Source of the DNA: Erwinia sp. SLM-02
GTDB taxonomy: Bacteria; Pseudomonadota; Gammaproteobacteria; Enterobacterales; Enterobacteriaceae
DNA length: 64,000 nt
Direction: 5' to 3'
Assembly: GCF_037450285.1 (NCBI RefSeq)
Contig: NZ_JAQISN010000001.1
Coordinates: 2,480,001-2,544,000 of the forward strand
The first letter of the stretch is position 1. Every line of letters begins with the position of its first letter. Position numbers and translations under genes: made by a program. Under the pieces are notes generated by a model. It made no database searches. It was not told where the DNA came from and saw only the letters and a program-made list of their open reading frames with translations. This document shows positions 8,301 through 17,476 of this stretch, piece after piece.

Positions 8301-8960
8301 TTAGTGCTTACGATGGACATTGACCGACCCGTCGGGGTCACGGTGAACGATCAGTTCTTCCAGCGAGGTCAGTGCCATGTCCACCTCGCCAAGCCGCGGC
8401 GCATCGGCCGGGGCGTTGACCGCCACCACGTGGCACCCTGCGGCAAGACCGGAAAGAATGCCGGCAGCGGCATCTTCCACTACCACACACTCTTCCGGCT
8501 CCAGGCCCAGCAGATGCGCACCAAGCAGATAGGCATCCGGCTCCGGTTTTCCGCGCTCAACGCGTTCAGCGGTGACAAACGCCTGCGGTTCCGGCAGTCC
8601 GGTTGCACCGTGGCGGGCGCTGGCCACTGGCACGGAACCGGAGGTAACGATAGCCCAGGGGATCTCCAGCTCATCCAGCGTTGCCAGCAGGGATAATGCC
8701 CCCGGCAGGGCCACGATGCCGTCCGTGTCCTCCGCTTCCAGGCGCTCAAGGGCCAGAAACTCCTGCTGAACCTCTTCAGCCGAAGCACCCTGCATAAAGT
8801 GACGCAGTGAGGTGATAGCCTGCTTACCGTGGATAAAAGCCAGAACCTCGTCGGTATCGATCCCCCGGCGACGGCCCCAGTTACTCCAGGCACGCTCCAC
8901 AACCGCAAGGGAATCTACCAGCGTGCCATCCAGATCGAACAGAAAACCTTTACACTTCAC
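8301..8960 (-). CDS. hxpA: HAD-superfamily sugar phosphatase HxpA (YfbT)
   Basis: A 219-residue cytoplasmic phosphatase of the beta-phosphoglucomutase-like HAD subfamily. Motif I is FDLDGTLVDS with the nucleophile and general acid aspartates, motif II is AIVTSGS, motif III the Lys in ERGKPEPDAY, and motif IV VVVEDAAAGI. In E. coli YfbT hydrolyses sugar phosphates such as hexitol phosphates and fructose-1-phosphate. I chose the GTG at 8960 (VKCKGFLFDLDGT) because it matches the E. coli start, has AGGAAG seven bases upstream, and begins 13 bp after the yfbU stop; the open frame runs back further but would overlap yfbU. Probably co-transcribed with yfbU. Confidence 0.9.
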   Translation of the reverse strand: MKCKGFLFDLDGTLVDSLAVVERAWSNWGRRRGIDTDEVLAFIHGKQAITSLRHFMQGASAEEVQQEFLALERLEAEDTDGIVALPGALSLLATLDELEIPWAIVTSGSVPVASARHGATGLPEPQAFVTAERVERGKPEPDAYLLGAHLLGLEPEECVVVEDAAAGILSGLAAGCHVVAVNAPADAPRLGEVDMALTSLEELIVHRDPDGSVNVHRKH

Positions 8961-8973
8961 TGCGACTTCCTCA

Positions 8974-9468
8974 TCAGGCGTTAATAACGTGTGCGATCTC
9001 GTTCGCACTCAAATGATACTGTCGCGGACAATTGTGCCATACGGCAAGCATTCGTTGATACTTTTCCCACATCGGTACCTGGGCATCAAAGCGGTGGCTG
9101 CCGGTCGGGAAATGCGTATACCGCCCTTCGCGCTCCACCATAAAGCGCGTGTAGCCAAGGTAACGCCCTTCGGTATTGCTATCAAAACCGAGAAACTGCA
9201 GCCTGCGCGGATCGATATCCTGCGAATCTTTCAGATTACTCCAGGATATGTGCAGCGCATGATGCATCTCCATCATTGCCAGCAGCGTGCGGCATTCGGC
9301 TTCCGGCAGCTGGCTGAGTTCGCTGTCCAGCTCGCGCATCTGTAAACCATAACCGCGCTTAATAATGGTCTGGCAGCGCTGATAGTGCGCGGCATTTTCA
9401 GCATCAAGCATGGCCATAATCTGGTACTGATTGGAGAGGATTAAACGTTGGGCTGGGGTCATGTCCAT
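8974..9468 (-). CDS. yfbU: Conserved protein YfbU
   Basis: A 164-residue cytoplasmic protein, the same length as E. coli YfbU, with the conserved stretches AQRLILSNQYQIM, MEMHHALHISWSNL, LGYTRFMVEREGRYTHF and WEKYQRMLAVWHNCPRQYHL. YfbU is linked in E. coli to stress or toxin-induced death, but its biochemical role is not established. The ATG at 9468 (MDMTPAQRL) matches the family start; the frame is open further upstream but that extension has no family support. It leads directly into hxpA. Confidence 0.9.
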   Translation of the reverse strand: MDMTPAQRLILSNQYQIMAMLDAENAAHYQRCQTIIKRGYGLQMRELDSELSQLPEAECRTLLAMMEMHHALHISWSNLKDSQDIDPRRLQFLGFDSNTEGRYLGYTRFMVEREGRYTHFPTGSHRFDAQVPMWEKYQRMLAVWHNCPRQYHLSANEIAHVINA

Positions 9469-9611
9469 CGGGGGGCTCCCTGTTGCGAAAAGTAGATTGT
9501 GGACAAGGATCTCACAGCCGCATGGGGAGCTTCTTTGATACAAAACGGGTTTCCAGATGAAAACCCGGCCGGAATAACGGAACGCGTTAACCGATGACCA
9601 ATCGCGATAAC

Positions 9612-10064
9612 TTACAGATCGTCGAGAAAGGTTTTATCCAGCTGCTTAAACGCACGTTTCAGCACGTCGGCCAGCGACTGGTAGGTCGGCTTCCCCTCTA
9701 CCGGAGCGATAGCCTGTCCCGCCGCCTGGAGTTTTTCACGCACATCGTGGAACCAGGTCAACAGCGTCGGCGGTAATGGGGTCACCGAACGCCTGCCCAG
9801 CCACCACAGCCCCTGCATCGGCAGGCTGCAGGCAAACAGTGCCGTCGCCACCGCCGGGCCGAGCTGGCCACCGAGGGCAATCTGCCAGGTCAGCGTAAAT
9901 ACCGCCAGCGGCGGCATAAAGGCAATTGCAAAGCGTGTGGCGCGCGTCACCCGATTTTCGGGGAACACCGGCGCAAGACGCTTATCAACAGGCCAGGTTT
10001 TCATATAATGCTGCCCATTTTGGAACAGCTTGAACCAACCCACGGAGCCGGATTCATTCGCCAT
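9612..10064 (-). CDS. yfbV: UPF0208 inner membrane protein YfbV
   Basis: A 150-residue protein (E. coli 151) with two adjacent hydrophobic segments (about 44-62, FAIAFMPPLAVFTLTWQIAL, and 68-90, AVATALFACSLPMQGLWWL) and the conserved ending APVEGKPTYQSLADVLKRAFKQLDKTFLDDL split here over the tail. Function is not established; in E. coli it has been linked with chromosome macrodomain behaviour of Ter by localisation and phenotype. Start chosen as ATG 10064 with GAGGT eight bases upstream; a TTG further up is in frame but fits less well. It is divergent from ackA, the same arrangement as in E. coli. Confidence 0.88.
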   Translation of the reverse strand: MANESGSVGWFKLFQNGQHYMKTWPVDKRLAPVFPENRVTRATRFAIAFMPPLAVFTLTWQIALGGQLGPAVATALFACSLPMQGLWWLGRRSVTPLPPTLLTWFHDVREKLQAAGQAIAPVEGKPTYQSLADVLKRAFKQLDKTFLDDL

Positions 10065-10404
10065 AGCGGACCTCAACTTCAGAGATAAAAATTAAAAAAA
10101 AACCGCAATACGCCAACTTTACATGACATTATTCAAAATATTTTGTCTTTGTGAGCCACTCTGGTTATCCTGAGCGCGTTTCTGGAGCCTGTACAGCGAG
10201 CAATGGTGGTCAACAACAAGTCAGGCCATATAAAGATCATTCAGGATTTAAATAAATCCCGCAAAATATCAAAAATTTTTTACTGCCGGTCACTGTAAAG
10301 TTATCGTCAGTATGACATGTATCATTAATGTACCAGCTTTCATGCGCTACGCTGATAGTCTGTTTGACTTTTATTTCGCCACTTTTAGATAAATAGGACC
10401 TTCC
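10065..10404. other. Divergent yfbV/ackA intergenic region
   Basis: 340 bp, AT-rich, with no ORF. It must hold the promoters of yfbV and ackA. A TTGACT/TAGATA pair just before ackA is too close to the start codon to serve it, and no FNR, ArcA or CRP site was clear enough to report. Confidence 0.6.
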
Positions 10405-11607
10405 ATGTCGAGTAAGTTAGTACTGGTTCTGAACTGCGGTAGTTCTTCCCTCAAGTTTGCCATTATCGATCCGGCAAACGGTGACGAATTCCTGTCAGGT
10501 TTAGCTGAATGCTTCCACCTGCCGGAAGCCCGTATCAAATGGAAGCTGGACGGCGCTAAACAGGAAGCGGCTCTGGGTGCCGGTGCGGCGCACAGTGAAG
10601 CACTAAACTTCATGGTTAAAACTATTCTGGCACAAAAACCAGAACTGTCAGCACAAATCGCAGCAATCGGCCACCGTATTGTTCACGGCGGCGAGAAGCT
10701 GACCCAGTCCGTGCTGATTGACGACTCCGTAATTCAGGGCATCAAAGACGCCTCTGATTTTGCTCCGCTGCACAACCCGGCACACCTGATCGGGATTGAA
10801 GAGGCGCTGAAAAACTTCCCGCACCTGGCTGATAAAAACGTCGCCGTTTTTGACACCGCTTTCCACCAGACCATGCCGGAAGAGTCTTACCTCTACGCCC
10901 TGCCGTATAAACTGTATAAAGAACACGGCGTTCGTCGCTACGGTGCACACGGCACCAGCCACTACTACGTGACTCAGGAAGCGGCGAAGGTACTGAACAA
11001 GCCGGTTGAAGACGTTAACATCATCACCTGCCACCTGGGCAACGGCGGTTCTGTGTCGGCCATCCGCAACGGCGTCTGTGTTGACACCTCAATGGGTCTG
11101 ACCCCGCTGGAAGGCCTGGTCATGGGCACCCGCAGCGGCGACATCGACCCGGCGGTCGTCTTCTTCCTGCACGACACGCTGGGCATGAACGTTGATGCCA
11201 TCAACAAGCTGCTGACCAAAGAGTCCGGCCTGCTGGGCCTGACCGAAGTGACCAGCGACTGCCGTTACGTAGAAGATAACTACGAAACCAAAGCCGATGC
11301 AAAACGTGCAATGGACGTTTACTGCCACCGCCTGGCCAAATATATCGGTGCCTACGCGGCGCTGATGGATGGCCGCCTGGACGCGGTTATCTTCACCGGC
11401 GGTATCGGCGAAAATGCGGCAATGGTGCGTGAACTGTCGCTGGGCAGACTGGCGCTGCTGGGCTTCGAGGTTGACCACGAACGCAACCTGGCCGCCCGCT
11501 TCGGCAAATCAGGCTTCATCAACAAAGAAGGTACCCGTCCGGCTATCGTGATCCCAACCAATGAAGAGTTGGTTATCGCGCAGGACGCAGCCCGCCTGAC
11601 CGCATAG
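10405..11607 (+). CDS. ackA: Acetate kinase
   Basis: A 400-residue cytoplasmic enzyme (E. coli 400) converting acetyl phosphate and ADP to acetate and ATP, and the reverse. Family signatures are NCGSSSLKF near the N-terminus, IGHRIVHGGE, VFDTAFHQTMP (with the catalytic Asp), GAHGTSHYYV, CHLGNGGSVSA and FTGGIGENA. The ATG has AGGACC upstream. It is followed after 136 bp by pta, so the two make the overflow and acetyl-phosphate node. A weak terminator between them suggests ackA may be made in excess of pta. Confidence 0.98.
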   Translation: MSSKLVLVLNCGSSSLKFAIIDPANGDEFLSGLAECFHLPEARIKWKLDGAKQEAALGAGAAHSEALNFMVKTILAQKPELSAQIAAIGHRIVHGGEKLTQSVLIDDSVIQGIKDASDFAPLHNPAHLIGIEEALKNFPHLADKNVAVFDTAFHQTMPEESYLYALPYKLYKEHGVRRYGAHGTSHYYVTQEAAKVLNKPVEDVNIITCHLGNGGSVSAIRNGVCVDTSMGLTPLEGLVMGTRSGDIDPAVVFFLHDTLGMNVDAINKLLTKESGLLGLTEVTSDCRYVEDNYETKADAKRAMDVYCHRLAKYIGAYAALMDGRLDAVIFTGGIGENAAMVRELSLGRLALLGFEVDHERNLAARFGKSGFINKEGTRPAIVIPTNEELVIAQDAARLTA

Positions 11608-11616
11608 TTCACTTTT

Positions 11617-11647
11617 CTCCGTCAGCCCAGGCTGGCGGAGTTGTTTT
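11617..11647 (+). terminator. Attenuating hairpin between ackA and pta
   Basis: CTCCGTCAGCC pairs with GGCTGGCGGAG (one G-T pair) around a short loop, followed by TTGTTTTC. The T-run is interrupted, so part of the transcript should read into pta. Confidence 0.7.
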
Positions 11648-11743
11648 CAGAGAGCAGAAGTTACTGTATAGCCCTGATGTGCGTTGTAGCATGCCATCCG
11701 TGCGGCTACAGCCGAATACATGCAGGCTGTAAGAGAGGTTATC

Positions 11744-13888
11744 GTGTCTCGTACTATTATGTTGATCCCTACCGGCACCAGCGTCGGCCTGACCAGCGTC
11801 AGCCTGGGCGTTATCCGTGCTATGGAACGTAAAGGCGTCCGCCTGAGCGTGTTCAAACCGATCGCCCAGCCGCGTACCGGCGGCAATGCACCCGATCAAA
11901 CCACCACCATCATCCGCAAAAACTCCAGCATCCCGGCCGCCGAGCCGCTGGCAATGAGCCGCGTGGAGTCTCTGCTGGGCTCCAACCAGCAGGACGTGCT
12001 GATGGAAGAGATCATCGCCCGCTACCACGAAAATACCCGTGATGCGGAAGTGGTGCTGGTAGAAGGTCTGGTACCTACGCGCAAACACCAGTTCGCGCAG
12101 TCGCTGAACTATGAAATCGCGAAAACACTGAATGCGGAAATCGTGTTCGTGATGGCGCTGGGCAACGATTCCCCGGCGCAGCTGAAAGAGCGCATCGAGC
12201 TGACTCAGAGCAGCTTCGGCGGCGGCAAAAATAAAAACATTACCGGCGTAATCATCAACAAGCTGAACGCCCCGGTGGACGAGCAGGGCCGCACGCGCCC
12301 GGATCTGTCAGAAATTTTCGATGATTCCACCAAAGCCAGCGTCGCCAATATCGATCCCAAGCAGCTGTTTGCCAACAGCCCACTGCCGGTTCTGGGTTGC
12401 GTACCGTGGAGCTTCGATCTGATTGCCACGCGTGCCATCGATATGAGCCGCCACCTGAACGCGCGCATCATCAACGAAGGCGATATCCAGACCCGTCGCA
12501 TTAAGTCCGTAACCTTCTGCGCACGCAGCCTGCCGCATATGCTGGAGCATTTCCGCCCGGGTTCGCTGTTGGTAACGTCCGCTGACCGTCCTGATGTACT
12601 GGTTGCCGCCTGCCTGGCCGCGATGAACGGCGTGGAAATCGGTGCGATCCTGCTGACCGGTGGCTACGCGATTGACGCGCCTATCCAGAAGCTGTGCGAG
12701 CGCGCCTTCCAGACCGGCCTGCCGGTCTTTATGGTGGACACCAACACCTGGCAGACGTCTCTCAGCCTGCAGAGCTTCAACCTGGAAGTGCCAACCGACG
12801 ATACCCAACGTATTGAGCGCGTGCAGGAATACGTTGCCAGCCATATCGACGCCGACTGGGTCGAGTCGCTGACTGCGGCTTCCGAGCGCAGCCGTCGCCT
12901 GTCTCCTCCAGCCTTCCGCTACCAGCTGACCGAGCTGGCGCGTAAAGCCGGTAAGCGTATTGTTCTGCCGGAAGGCGACGAACCGCGTACCGTCAAAGCG
13001 GCAGCTATCTGCGCCGAGCGCGGCATCGCGACCTGTATCCTGCTGGGCAACCCGGAAGAGATCCAGCGCGTTGCGGCAGCACAGGGCGTGGAGCTGGGCA
13101 AGGGTATTGAGATCGTTGACCCGGCTGTGGTGCGTGAAAACTACGTTGCCCGCCTGGTGGAGCTGCGTAAGAGCAAAGGCATGACCGAGGTGGTTGCGCA
13201 GGAGCAGCTGGAAGATAACGTCATGCTCGGCACGATGATGCTGGAAGGTGGCGAAGTTGACGGCCTGGTATCCGGTGCGGTTCACACCACGGCGAACACC
13301 ATCCGTCCACCGCTGCAGCTGATCAAAACCGCCCCGAACAGCTCGCTGGTTTCCTCCGTATTCTTCATGCTGCTGCCTGAGCAGGTGCTGGTTTACGGCG
13401 ACTGCGCCATCAACCCGGATCCAAACCCGGAGCAGCTGGCAGAAATCGCCATCCAGTCAGCGGATTCCGCGACGGCGTTCGGTATTGAGCCGCGCGTTGC
13501 GATGATCTCCTACTCCACCGGTAACTCCGGTGCCGGTAGCGACGTTGAAAAAGTGCGTGAAGCGACCCGCATTGCGCAGGAAAAACGCCCGGATCTGGTT
13601 ATCGATGGTCCGCTGCAGTATGACGCCGCGATTATGGACGATGTTGCCAAATCCAAGGCACCAAACTCTCCGGTTGCCGGCCGTGCTACCGTGTTCATCT
13701 TCCCGGATCTGAACACCGGTAACACCACGTACAAAGCGGTACAGCGTTCTGCGGATCTGATCTCCATCGGTCCAATGCTGCAGGGTATGCGTAAGCCGGT
13801 GAACGACCTGTCTCGCGGTGCACTGGTGGATGATATTGTCTACACCATCGCACTGACTGCGATCCAGTCCAAGCAGGCCGAAGGCTGA
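11744..13888 (+). CDS. pta: Phosphate acetyltransferase, long form
   Basis: A 714-residue enzyme (E. coli 714) that interconverts acetyl-CoA and acetyl phosphate. The N-terminal P-loop-like domain (about 1-220: MLIPTGTSVGLTSVSLGV) and the DRTGG domain (about 220-330) are regulatory in the E. coli enzyme; the catalytic PTA_PTB domain fills about 390-714 with GDEPRTVKAA, SGAVHTTANTIRP and SYSTGNSGAGSDVEKV. I chose the GTG at 11744 (VSRTIMLIPTG) because it aligns with the E. coli start and has GAGAGG about seven bases upstream; an in-frame ATG at 11720 would add eight residues. Confidence 0.97.
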   Translation: MSRTIMLIPTGTSVGLTSVSLGVIRAMERKGVRLSVFKPIAQPRTGGNAPDQTTTIIRKNSSIPAAEPLAMSRVESLLGSNQQDVLMEEIIARYHENTRDAEVVLVEGLVPTRKHQFAQSLNYEIAKTLNAEIVFVMALGNDSPAQLKERIELTQSSFGGGKNKNITGVIINKLNAPVDEQGRTRPDLSEIFDDSTKASVANIDPKQLFANSPLPVLGCVPWSFDLIATRAIDMSRHLNARIINEGDIQTRRIKSVTFCARSLPHMLEHFRPGSLLVTSADRPDVLVAACLAAMNGVEIGAILLTGGYAIDAPIQKLCERAFQTGLPVFMVDTNTWQTSLSLQSFNLEVPTDDTQRIERVQEYVASHIDADWVESLTAASERSRRLSPPAFRYQLTELARKAGKRIVLPEGDEPRTVKAAAICAERGIATCILLGNPEEIQRVAAAQGVELGKGIEIVDPAVVRENYVARLVELRKSKGMTEVVAQEQLEDNVMLGTMMLEGGEVDGLVSGAVHTTANTIRPPLQLIKTAPNSSLVSSVFFMLLPEQVLVYGDCAINPDPNPEQLAEIAIQSADSATAFGIEPRVAMISYSTGNSGAGSDVEKVREATRIAQEKRPDLVIDGPLQYDAAIMDDVAKSKAPNSPVAGRATVFIFPDLNTGNTTYKAVQRSADLISIGPMLQGMRKPVNDLSRGALVDDIVYTIALTAIQSKQAEG

Positions 13889-13939
13889 TTTAGCCGTGAT
13901 GCTGTAGCGGGCCTCGGGGTCTGATGCAGAGAGATTGAA

Positions 13940-13970
13940 GCCGTTATCTTTTGAGATAGCGGCTTTTTTT
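13940..13970 (+). terminator. Rho-independent terminator after pta
   Basis: GCCGTTATC (13940-13948) pairs with GATAGCGGC (13955-13963, one G-T pair) and is followed by seven T. It ends the ackA-pta unit. Confidence 0.93.
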
Positions 13971-14110
13971 ATGGCTGATGGTGTGGCTGTGATGCCTGGA
14001 GCTGGGTGCCCAGCCTGGTTGGGGACTTGCCGGCGGTCATCGCGCTTTGCGAGGCTGAAACGAAACGGGGCGCAGCCTGCGCCACGCCCCGATGTCTGAA
14101 CAACAAGCGA

Positions 14111-14626
14111 TTACTCGGCTTCGCCGTTGCGGGTCAGCCACAGCGACAGCGCCTTCAGCGAGTCGTCGGTAAATTCATCGCAGCGCGTGGTGATCTCTTC
14201 CGGCGTCATCCAGATAATCTCATCCACTTCCTCTTCCTGCATGGCGAACGGACCGTGGGAAACGCAGCTGAACAGACCGCCCCAGACGCGGCAGTGCTCA
14301 TCTTCGTAATAAAACAGGCCGTGCTCCGCAAACGGCACGGCCGCAATGCCCAGCTCTTCTTCCGCCTCACGACGGGCGGATTCCAGCATCTCTTCACCGC
14401 TCTGCACGACGCCGCCGGCGGTGGCGTCCAGCATGCCCGGCATGAAATCTTTTATCTCGGTACGTCGCTGTACCAGAATTTTACCCATGCCATCGTGAAC
14501 CACGATATAGGTAGCCCGGTGTCGTAAACACTGGGCCCGCATCTGTGCGCGGCTGGATTGGGCGATAACCTCGTTGTCTTCGTTAACGATATCGACCCAC
14601 TCAGTGCCTGGCTCTTGCTCCACCAT
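14111..14626 (-). CDS. yfcD: Nudix hydrolase YfcD
   Basis: A 171-residue Nudix protein. The Nudix box is complete, running from GGVVQSGEEMLESA to RREAEEELGI with the Glu residues that bind magnesium. N-terminal TEWVDIVNEDNEVIAQ and the core ATYIVVHDGMGKILVQRR match E. coli YfcD and the IPP-isomerase-like Nudix branch. The family removes nucleoside diphosphate-linked groups; the substrate of YfcD is not established. Start chosen at ATG 14626 (MVEQEPGTEWV), where AAGGGA precedes and the length fits E. coli; an ATG at 14668 in frame has no good ribosome site. In E. coli yfcC and yfcE flank it; both are missing here. Confidence 0.9.
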   Translation of the reverse strand: MVEQEPGTEWVDIVNEDNEVIAQSSRAQMRAQCLRHRATYIVVHDGMGKILVQRRTEIKDFMPGMLDATAGGVVQSGEEMLESARREAEEELGIAAVPFAEHGLFYYEDEHCRVWGGLFSCVSHGPFAMQEEEVDEIIWMTPEEITTRCDEFTDDSLKALSLWLTRNGEAE

Positions 14627-14749
14627 CCGTATCCCTTTTTGTTCTGGCGCTTTGCGCCGTTTGGTCATTATTATTCGCGGCGCAGCGCGGTCCGCCTAAA
14701 TTAATGATTAACGCCCCGCGACGCAATCATCAATTTGTGCGCATTCAGT

Positions 14750-15391
14750 TCAGGCCAGTCTGGCCGATTCCGCCAGCCACAGCTGAACGGACGCGCGCTG
14801 CCACTGGAAGTGCGCATAGTCGGCAATCCGCTGCGGTACGGCATCCCCGTGCAGAACCAGACGGTTCAGCATGACGGCAAAATCGGTGTCCGCAAGGGTC
14901 CATTCCCCGAACAGATTCTGCTGTCCTTCGGGCAGCAGACGCTCGGCGGCGGCAATCAGCGTTTCGGCAGCGGCCTGCCCTGCTTCGTCCAGGGGGGCCA
15001 GACGCACACCGGCGAACAGCACGTCCGTCGGGCGCTGCTGGCGAATGGGCATAAAATCACTGCGCAGCCAGGCCTGAAGCTCGCGCGCTCTGGCCCGCTT
15101 TTGACGATCGCGTGGATACAGGCGCTCGTACTCCGGCGCCGGGAAGCTGTCTTCCAGATACTCAGCGATCGCCGACGATTCCGAGAGCAGGAAATCATCA
15201 ATCTGCAGCGTCGGAACGCGACGCGTGAGGGATATCTCCCCGTAGGCCTGTTCGCGATGTTCCTGACTGGCCAGATCGACGCGTTTCAGCGTAAATGGCA
15301 GCCCTTTCTCACTGAGCGCGACGTAAACTGACATCACATACGGACTGAAAAAGTTAGCATCTGACCACAGAATGATATTCGGGTGACTCAT
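14750..15391 (-). CDS. yfcF: Glutathione S-transferase YfcF
   Basis: A 213-residue GST. N-terminal thioredoxin-like domain (about 1-85) with LWSDANFFSPYVMS, the cis-Pro motif RRVPTLQIDDF and the glutathione gamma-glutamyl contact LSESSAIAEYLED; C-terminal helical domain with AWLRSDFMPIRQQRPTDVLFAG and GEWTLADTDFAVMLNRLVLHGD. E. coli YfcF has GST and peroxidase activity and contributes to oxidative-stress tolerance. The E. coli neighbour yfcG and folX are absent, so yfcF is here divergent from yfcH. Confidence 0.92.
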   Translation of the reverse strand: MSHPNIILWSDANFFSPYVMSVYVALSEKGLPFTLKRVDLASQEHREQAYGEISLTRRVPTLQIDDFLLSESSAIAEYLEDSFPAPEYERLYPRDRQKRARARELQAWLRSDFMPIRQQRPTDVLFAGVRLAPLDEAGQAAAETLIAAAERLLPEGQQNLFGEWTLADTDFAVMLNRLVLHGDAVPQRIADYAHFQWQRASVQLWLAESARLA

Positions 15392-15635
15392 CGGGCGTCC
15401 TTCGACGTTACGGATTGAAACACCTGTTTAGCTGGTTTTTCGGCCGAAGGCAAACATCTCGTGTGAGCCGGATAGCAAATCAGAATGGCAGCAACCCCTG
15501 GCACGATTTATCCAGCCAGAATGCACTAAAAAACCATTGTTATCAGCCATCGTGCGCATTATCACAGGTGGTAAAGCTATCTTGTCCTATGCTGAAAGTG
15601 ACCGTCACTGCGACTTACTGAAAAGGATAAACAGC

Positions 15636-16541
15636 ATGCATATTCTGCTTACCGGCGGTACCGGGCTGATCGGCCAGCCGCTCGTTGCCCGTCTGCTTCA
15701 GTCCGGTCACGAGGTCAGCGTGGTCACCCGCGACGTTGCCGCCGCGCGGGGAAAACTCGGCGAGAAGGTCCGGCTGTGGTCCGGGCTTGAGAAACAGCGC
15801 GATCTCAACGGCATAGATGCGGTGATCAATCTGGCCGGCGAGCCGATTGCCGCGAAACGCTGGAGCGAGACGCAGAAACAGCTGCTGTGCCGCAGCCGCT
15901 GGCAGATAACCGAACGGCTGGCCGCGCTGATCGCGGCCAGCAGTTCCCCGCCCGCCGTGCTGATATCGGGGTCCGCCACCGGTTTTTATGGCAATACCGG
16001 CGAGCTGGTGGTGACCGAGGACGACCCCGGCCACGATGAGTTCACCCACCGCCTGTGCGATACCTGGGAGAAGCTGGCGATGCTGGCTGCAGGTGAGCAC
16101 ACCCGCGTCTGCCTGCTGCGTACCGGCGTGGTGCTGAGCCGCACGGGCGGCGCGCTGGAAAAAATGAAGCTGCCGTTTAAGATAGGCGTCGGCGGGCCGC
16201 TCGGCAGCGGCAAGCAGTTTTTGCCGTGGATCCATATCGACGACATGCTGAATGGCATTCTCTGGCTGCTGGAGCATCCGGCACTGAGCGGGCCGTTTAA
16301 CCTGGTTGCCCCCTATGCGGTGCGCAACCAGCAGTTCGCTGCCGCGCTGGGTGAAGCGATGCATCGCCCGGCATTTATGCGCACCCCGGCCAGCGCAATC
16401 CGCCTGCTGATGGGGGAGTCTGCGGTACTGGTGCTCGGCGGTCAGCACGTACTGCCGCAGCGCCTTGAGGCGTCCGGTTTTCGCTTCCGCTGGTATGAGT
16501 TAGATCGGGCGCTGGCAGAGGTAATTGGCAGTAAAAAATAA
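15636..16541 (+). CDS. yfcH: SDR39U1-type NAD(P)-dependent epimerase YfcH
   Basis: A 301-residue extended short-chain dehydrogenase/reductase. The Rossmann fold starts MHILLTGGTGLIGQPL (nucleotide-binding GxTGxxG), with VINLAGEPIAAKRW and SGSATGFYGNTGE (Ser-Tyr of the active site) following and a C-terminal DUF1731 segment (HRPAFMRTPASAIRLLMGE, ASGFRFRWYELDRAL). The substrate is unknown; the plant relative affects cell or chloroplast division. ATG 15636 is preceded by AAAAGGA; the frame is open 33 codons upstream but without a ribosome site. It converges on hisP. Confidence 0.9.
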   Translation: MHILLTGGTGLIGQPLVARLLQSGHEVSVVTRDVAAARGKLGEKVRLWSGLEKQRDLNGIDAVINLAGEPIAAKRWSETQKQLLCRSRWQITERLAALIAASSSPPAVLISGSATGFYGNTGELVVTEDDPGHDEFTHRLCDTWEKLAMLAAGEHTRVCLLRTGVVLSRTGGALEKMKLPFKIGVGGPLGSGKQFLPWIHIDDMLNGILWLLEHPALSGPFNLVAPYAVRNQQFAAALGEAMHRPAFMRTPASAIRLLMGESAVLVLGGQHVLPQRLEASGFRFRWYELDRALAEVIGSKK

Positions 16542-16657
16542 CCCCCTGACGGTTAACAACCGGTCTTACGCAGGCCAACGCACCCGACAGCCACTTTACA
16601 GGCCAGAGCAGGATTGCACGATGAATAACACGGAGTTAAGCAGGGGATCGGGGTTAG

Positions 16658-16687
16658 CAGGGGAAAGCCTCACGCGGCCTTCCCCTG
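16658..16687. terminator. Convergent hairpin between yfcH and hisP
   Basis: CAGGGGAAAGCC (16658-16669) pairs with GGCCTTCCCCTG (16676-16687), one mismatch, around TCACGC. It lies 8 bp beyond the hisP stop and serves both directions; no T-run is present. Confidence 0.6.
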
Positions 16688-16695
16688 TCAATGGG

Positions 16696-17469
16696 TTACT
16701 TCAGTGCGCCGGATAAAAACTGCTGCAGGCGGGCGCTTTTCGGGTTGTTAAACAGCTCGTCCGGCGCGCCCTGCTCTTCAATTTTCCCCTGATGCAGGAA
16801 AATCACGTGGCTGGAGACATGGCGGGCAAACTCCATCTCATGCGTCACCACCACCATGGTTTTCCCCTCTTCCGCCAGCTTTTGCATAATGCGCAGCACT
16901 TCGCCGACCAGTTCAGGATCCAGCGCCGAGGTTGGCTCATCAAACAGCAGCACTTCAGGCTCCATCGCCAGCGCGCGGGCAATCGATACGCGCTGCTGCT
17001 GGCCGCCGGAGAGATGCACCGGGTATTTGGCGCGCGCACGCTCGTCAATGCCCACCTTATCCAGATAGCGGATCGCCCGCTCGCGCGCTTCGCTTTTGCC
17101 CAGCCCCAGCACCTGAATCGGCGCTTCCATAACGTTTTCCAGCACCGTCATGTGGCTCCACAGGTTGAAGTGCTGGAACACCATGGTCAGCCGGGTACGC
17201 AGGGTGCGCAGCTGCTCTTTATTGGAGACTTTCAGCTGGCCGTCTTTGTCACGCACCAGGTGAATGTTTTCATTGTTGACCGAGATGGTGCCTTCGCTGG
17301 GCTTCTCCAGGAAGTTAATGCAGCGCAGGAAGGTACTTTTCCCCGAACCGGAAGATCCGATAATACTGATCACATCGCCGGCATTGGCCTGAAGCGATAC
17401 GCCCTTGAGCACCTCATGTTCACCATAGCGTTTGTGCAGTTCGGTAACGCTTAATTTATTTTCAGCCAT
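16696..17469 (-). CDS. hisP: Histidine/basic amino acid ABC importer ATPase
   Basis: A 257-residue ATP-binding subunit of the polar amino acid uptake family. Walker A is GSSGSGKST, the Q-loop is MVFQHFNLWSHMTVLENV, the signature is LSGGQQQRVSIARAL, Walker B is EVLLFDEPTSALD, and the switch His is in VVVTHEMEFARHV. It dimerises on the cytoplasmic face of HisQ-HisM. It is the last gene of hisJQMP, 7 bp after hisM. Confidence 0.96.
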   Translation of the reverse strand: MAENKLSVTELHKRYGEHEVLKGVSLQANAGDVISIIGSSGSGKSTFLRCINFLEKPSEGTISVNNENIHLVRDKDGQLKVSNKEQLRTLRTRLTMVFQHFNLWSHMTVLENVMEAPIQVLGLGKSEARERAIRYLDKVGIDERARAKYPVHLSGGQQQRVSIARALAMEPEVLLFDEPTSALDPELVGEVLRIMQKLAEEGKTMVVVTHEMEFARHVSSHVIFLHQGKIEEQGAPDELFNNPKSARLQQFLSGALK

Positions 17470-17476
17470 AGTTTAC

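Noticed and set aside
10364..10391. TTGACT and TAGATA as a sigma-70 promoter for ackA
   Set aside because: The predicted start would lie inside or after the ribosome-binding site, only a few bases before the ATG.
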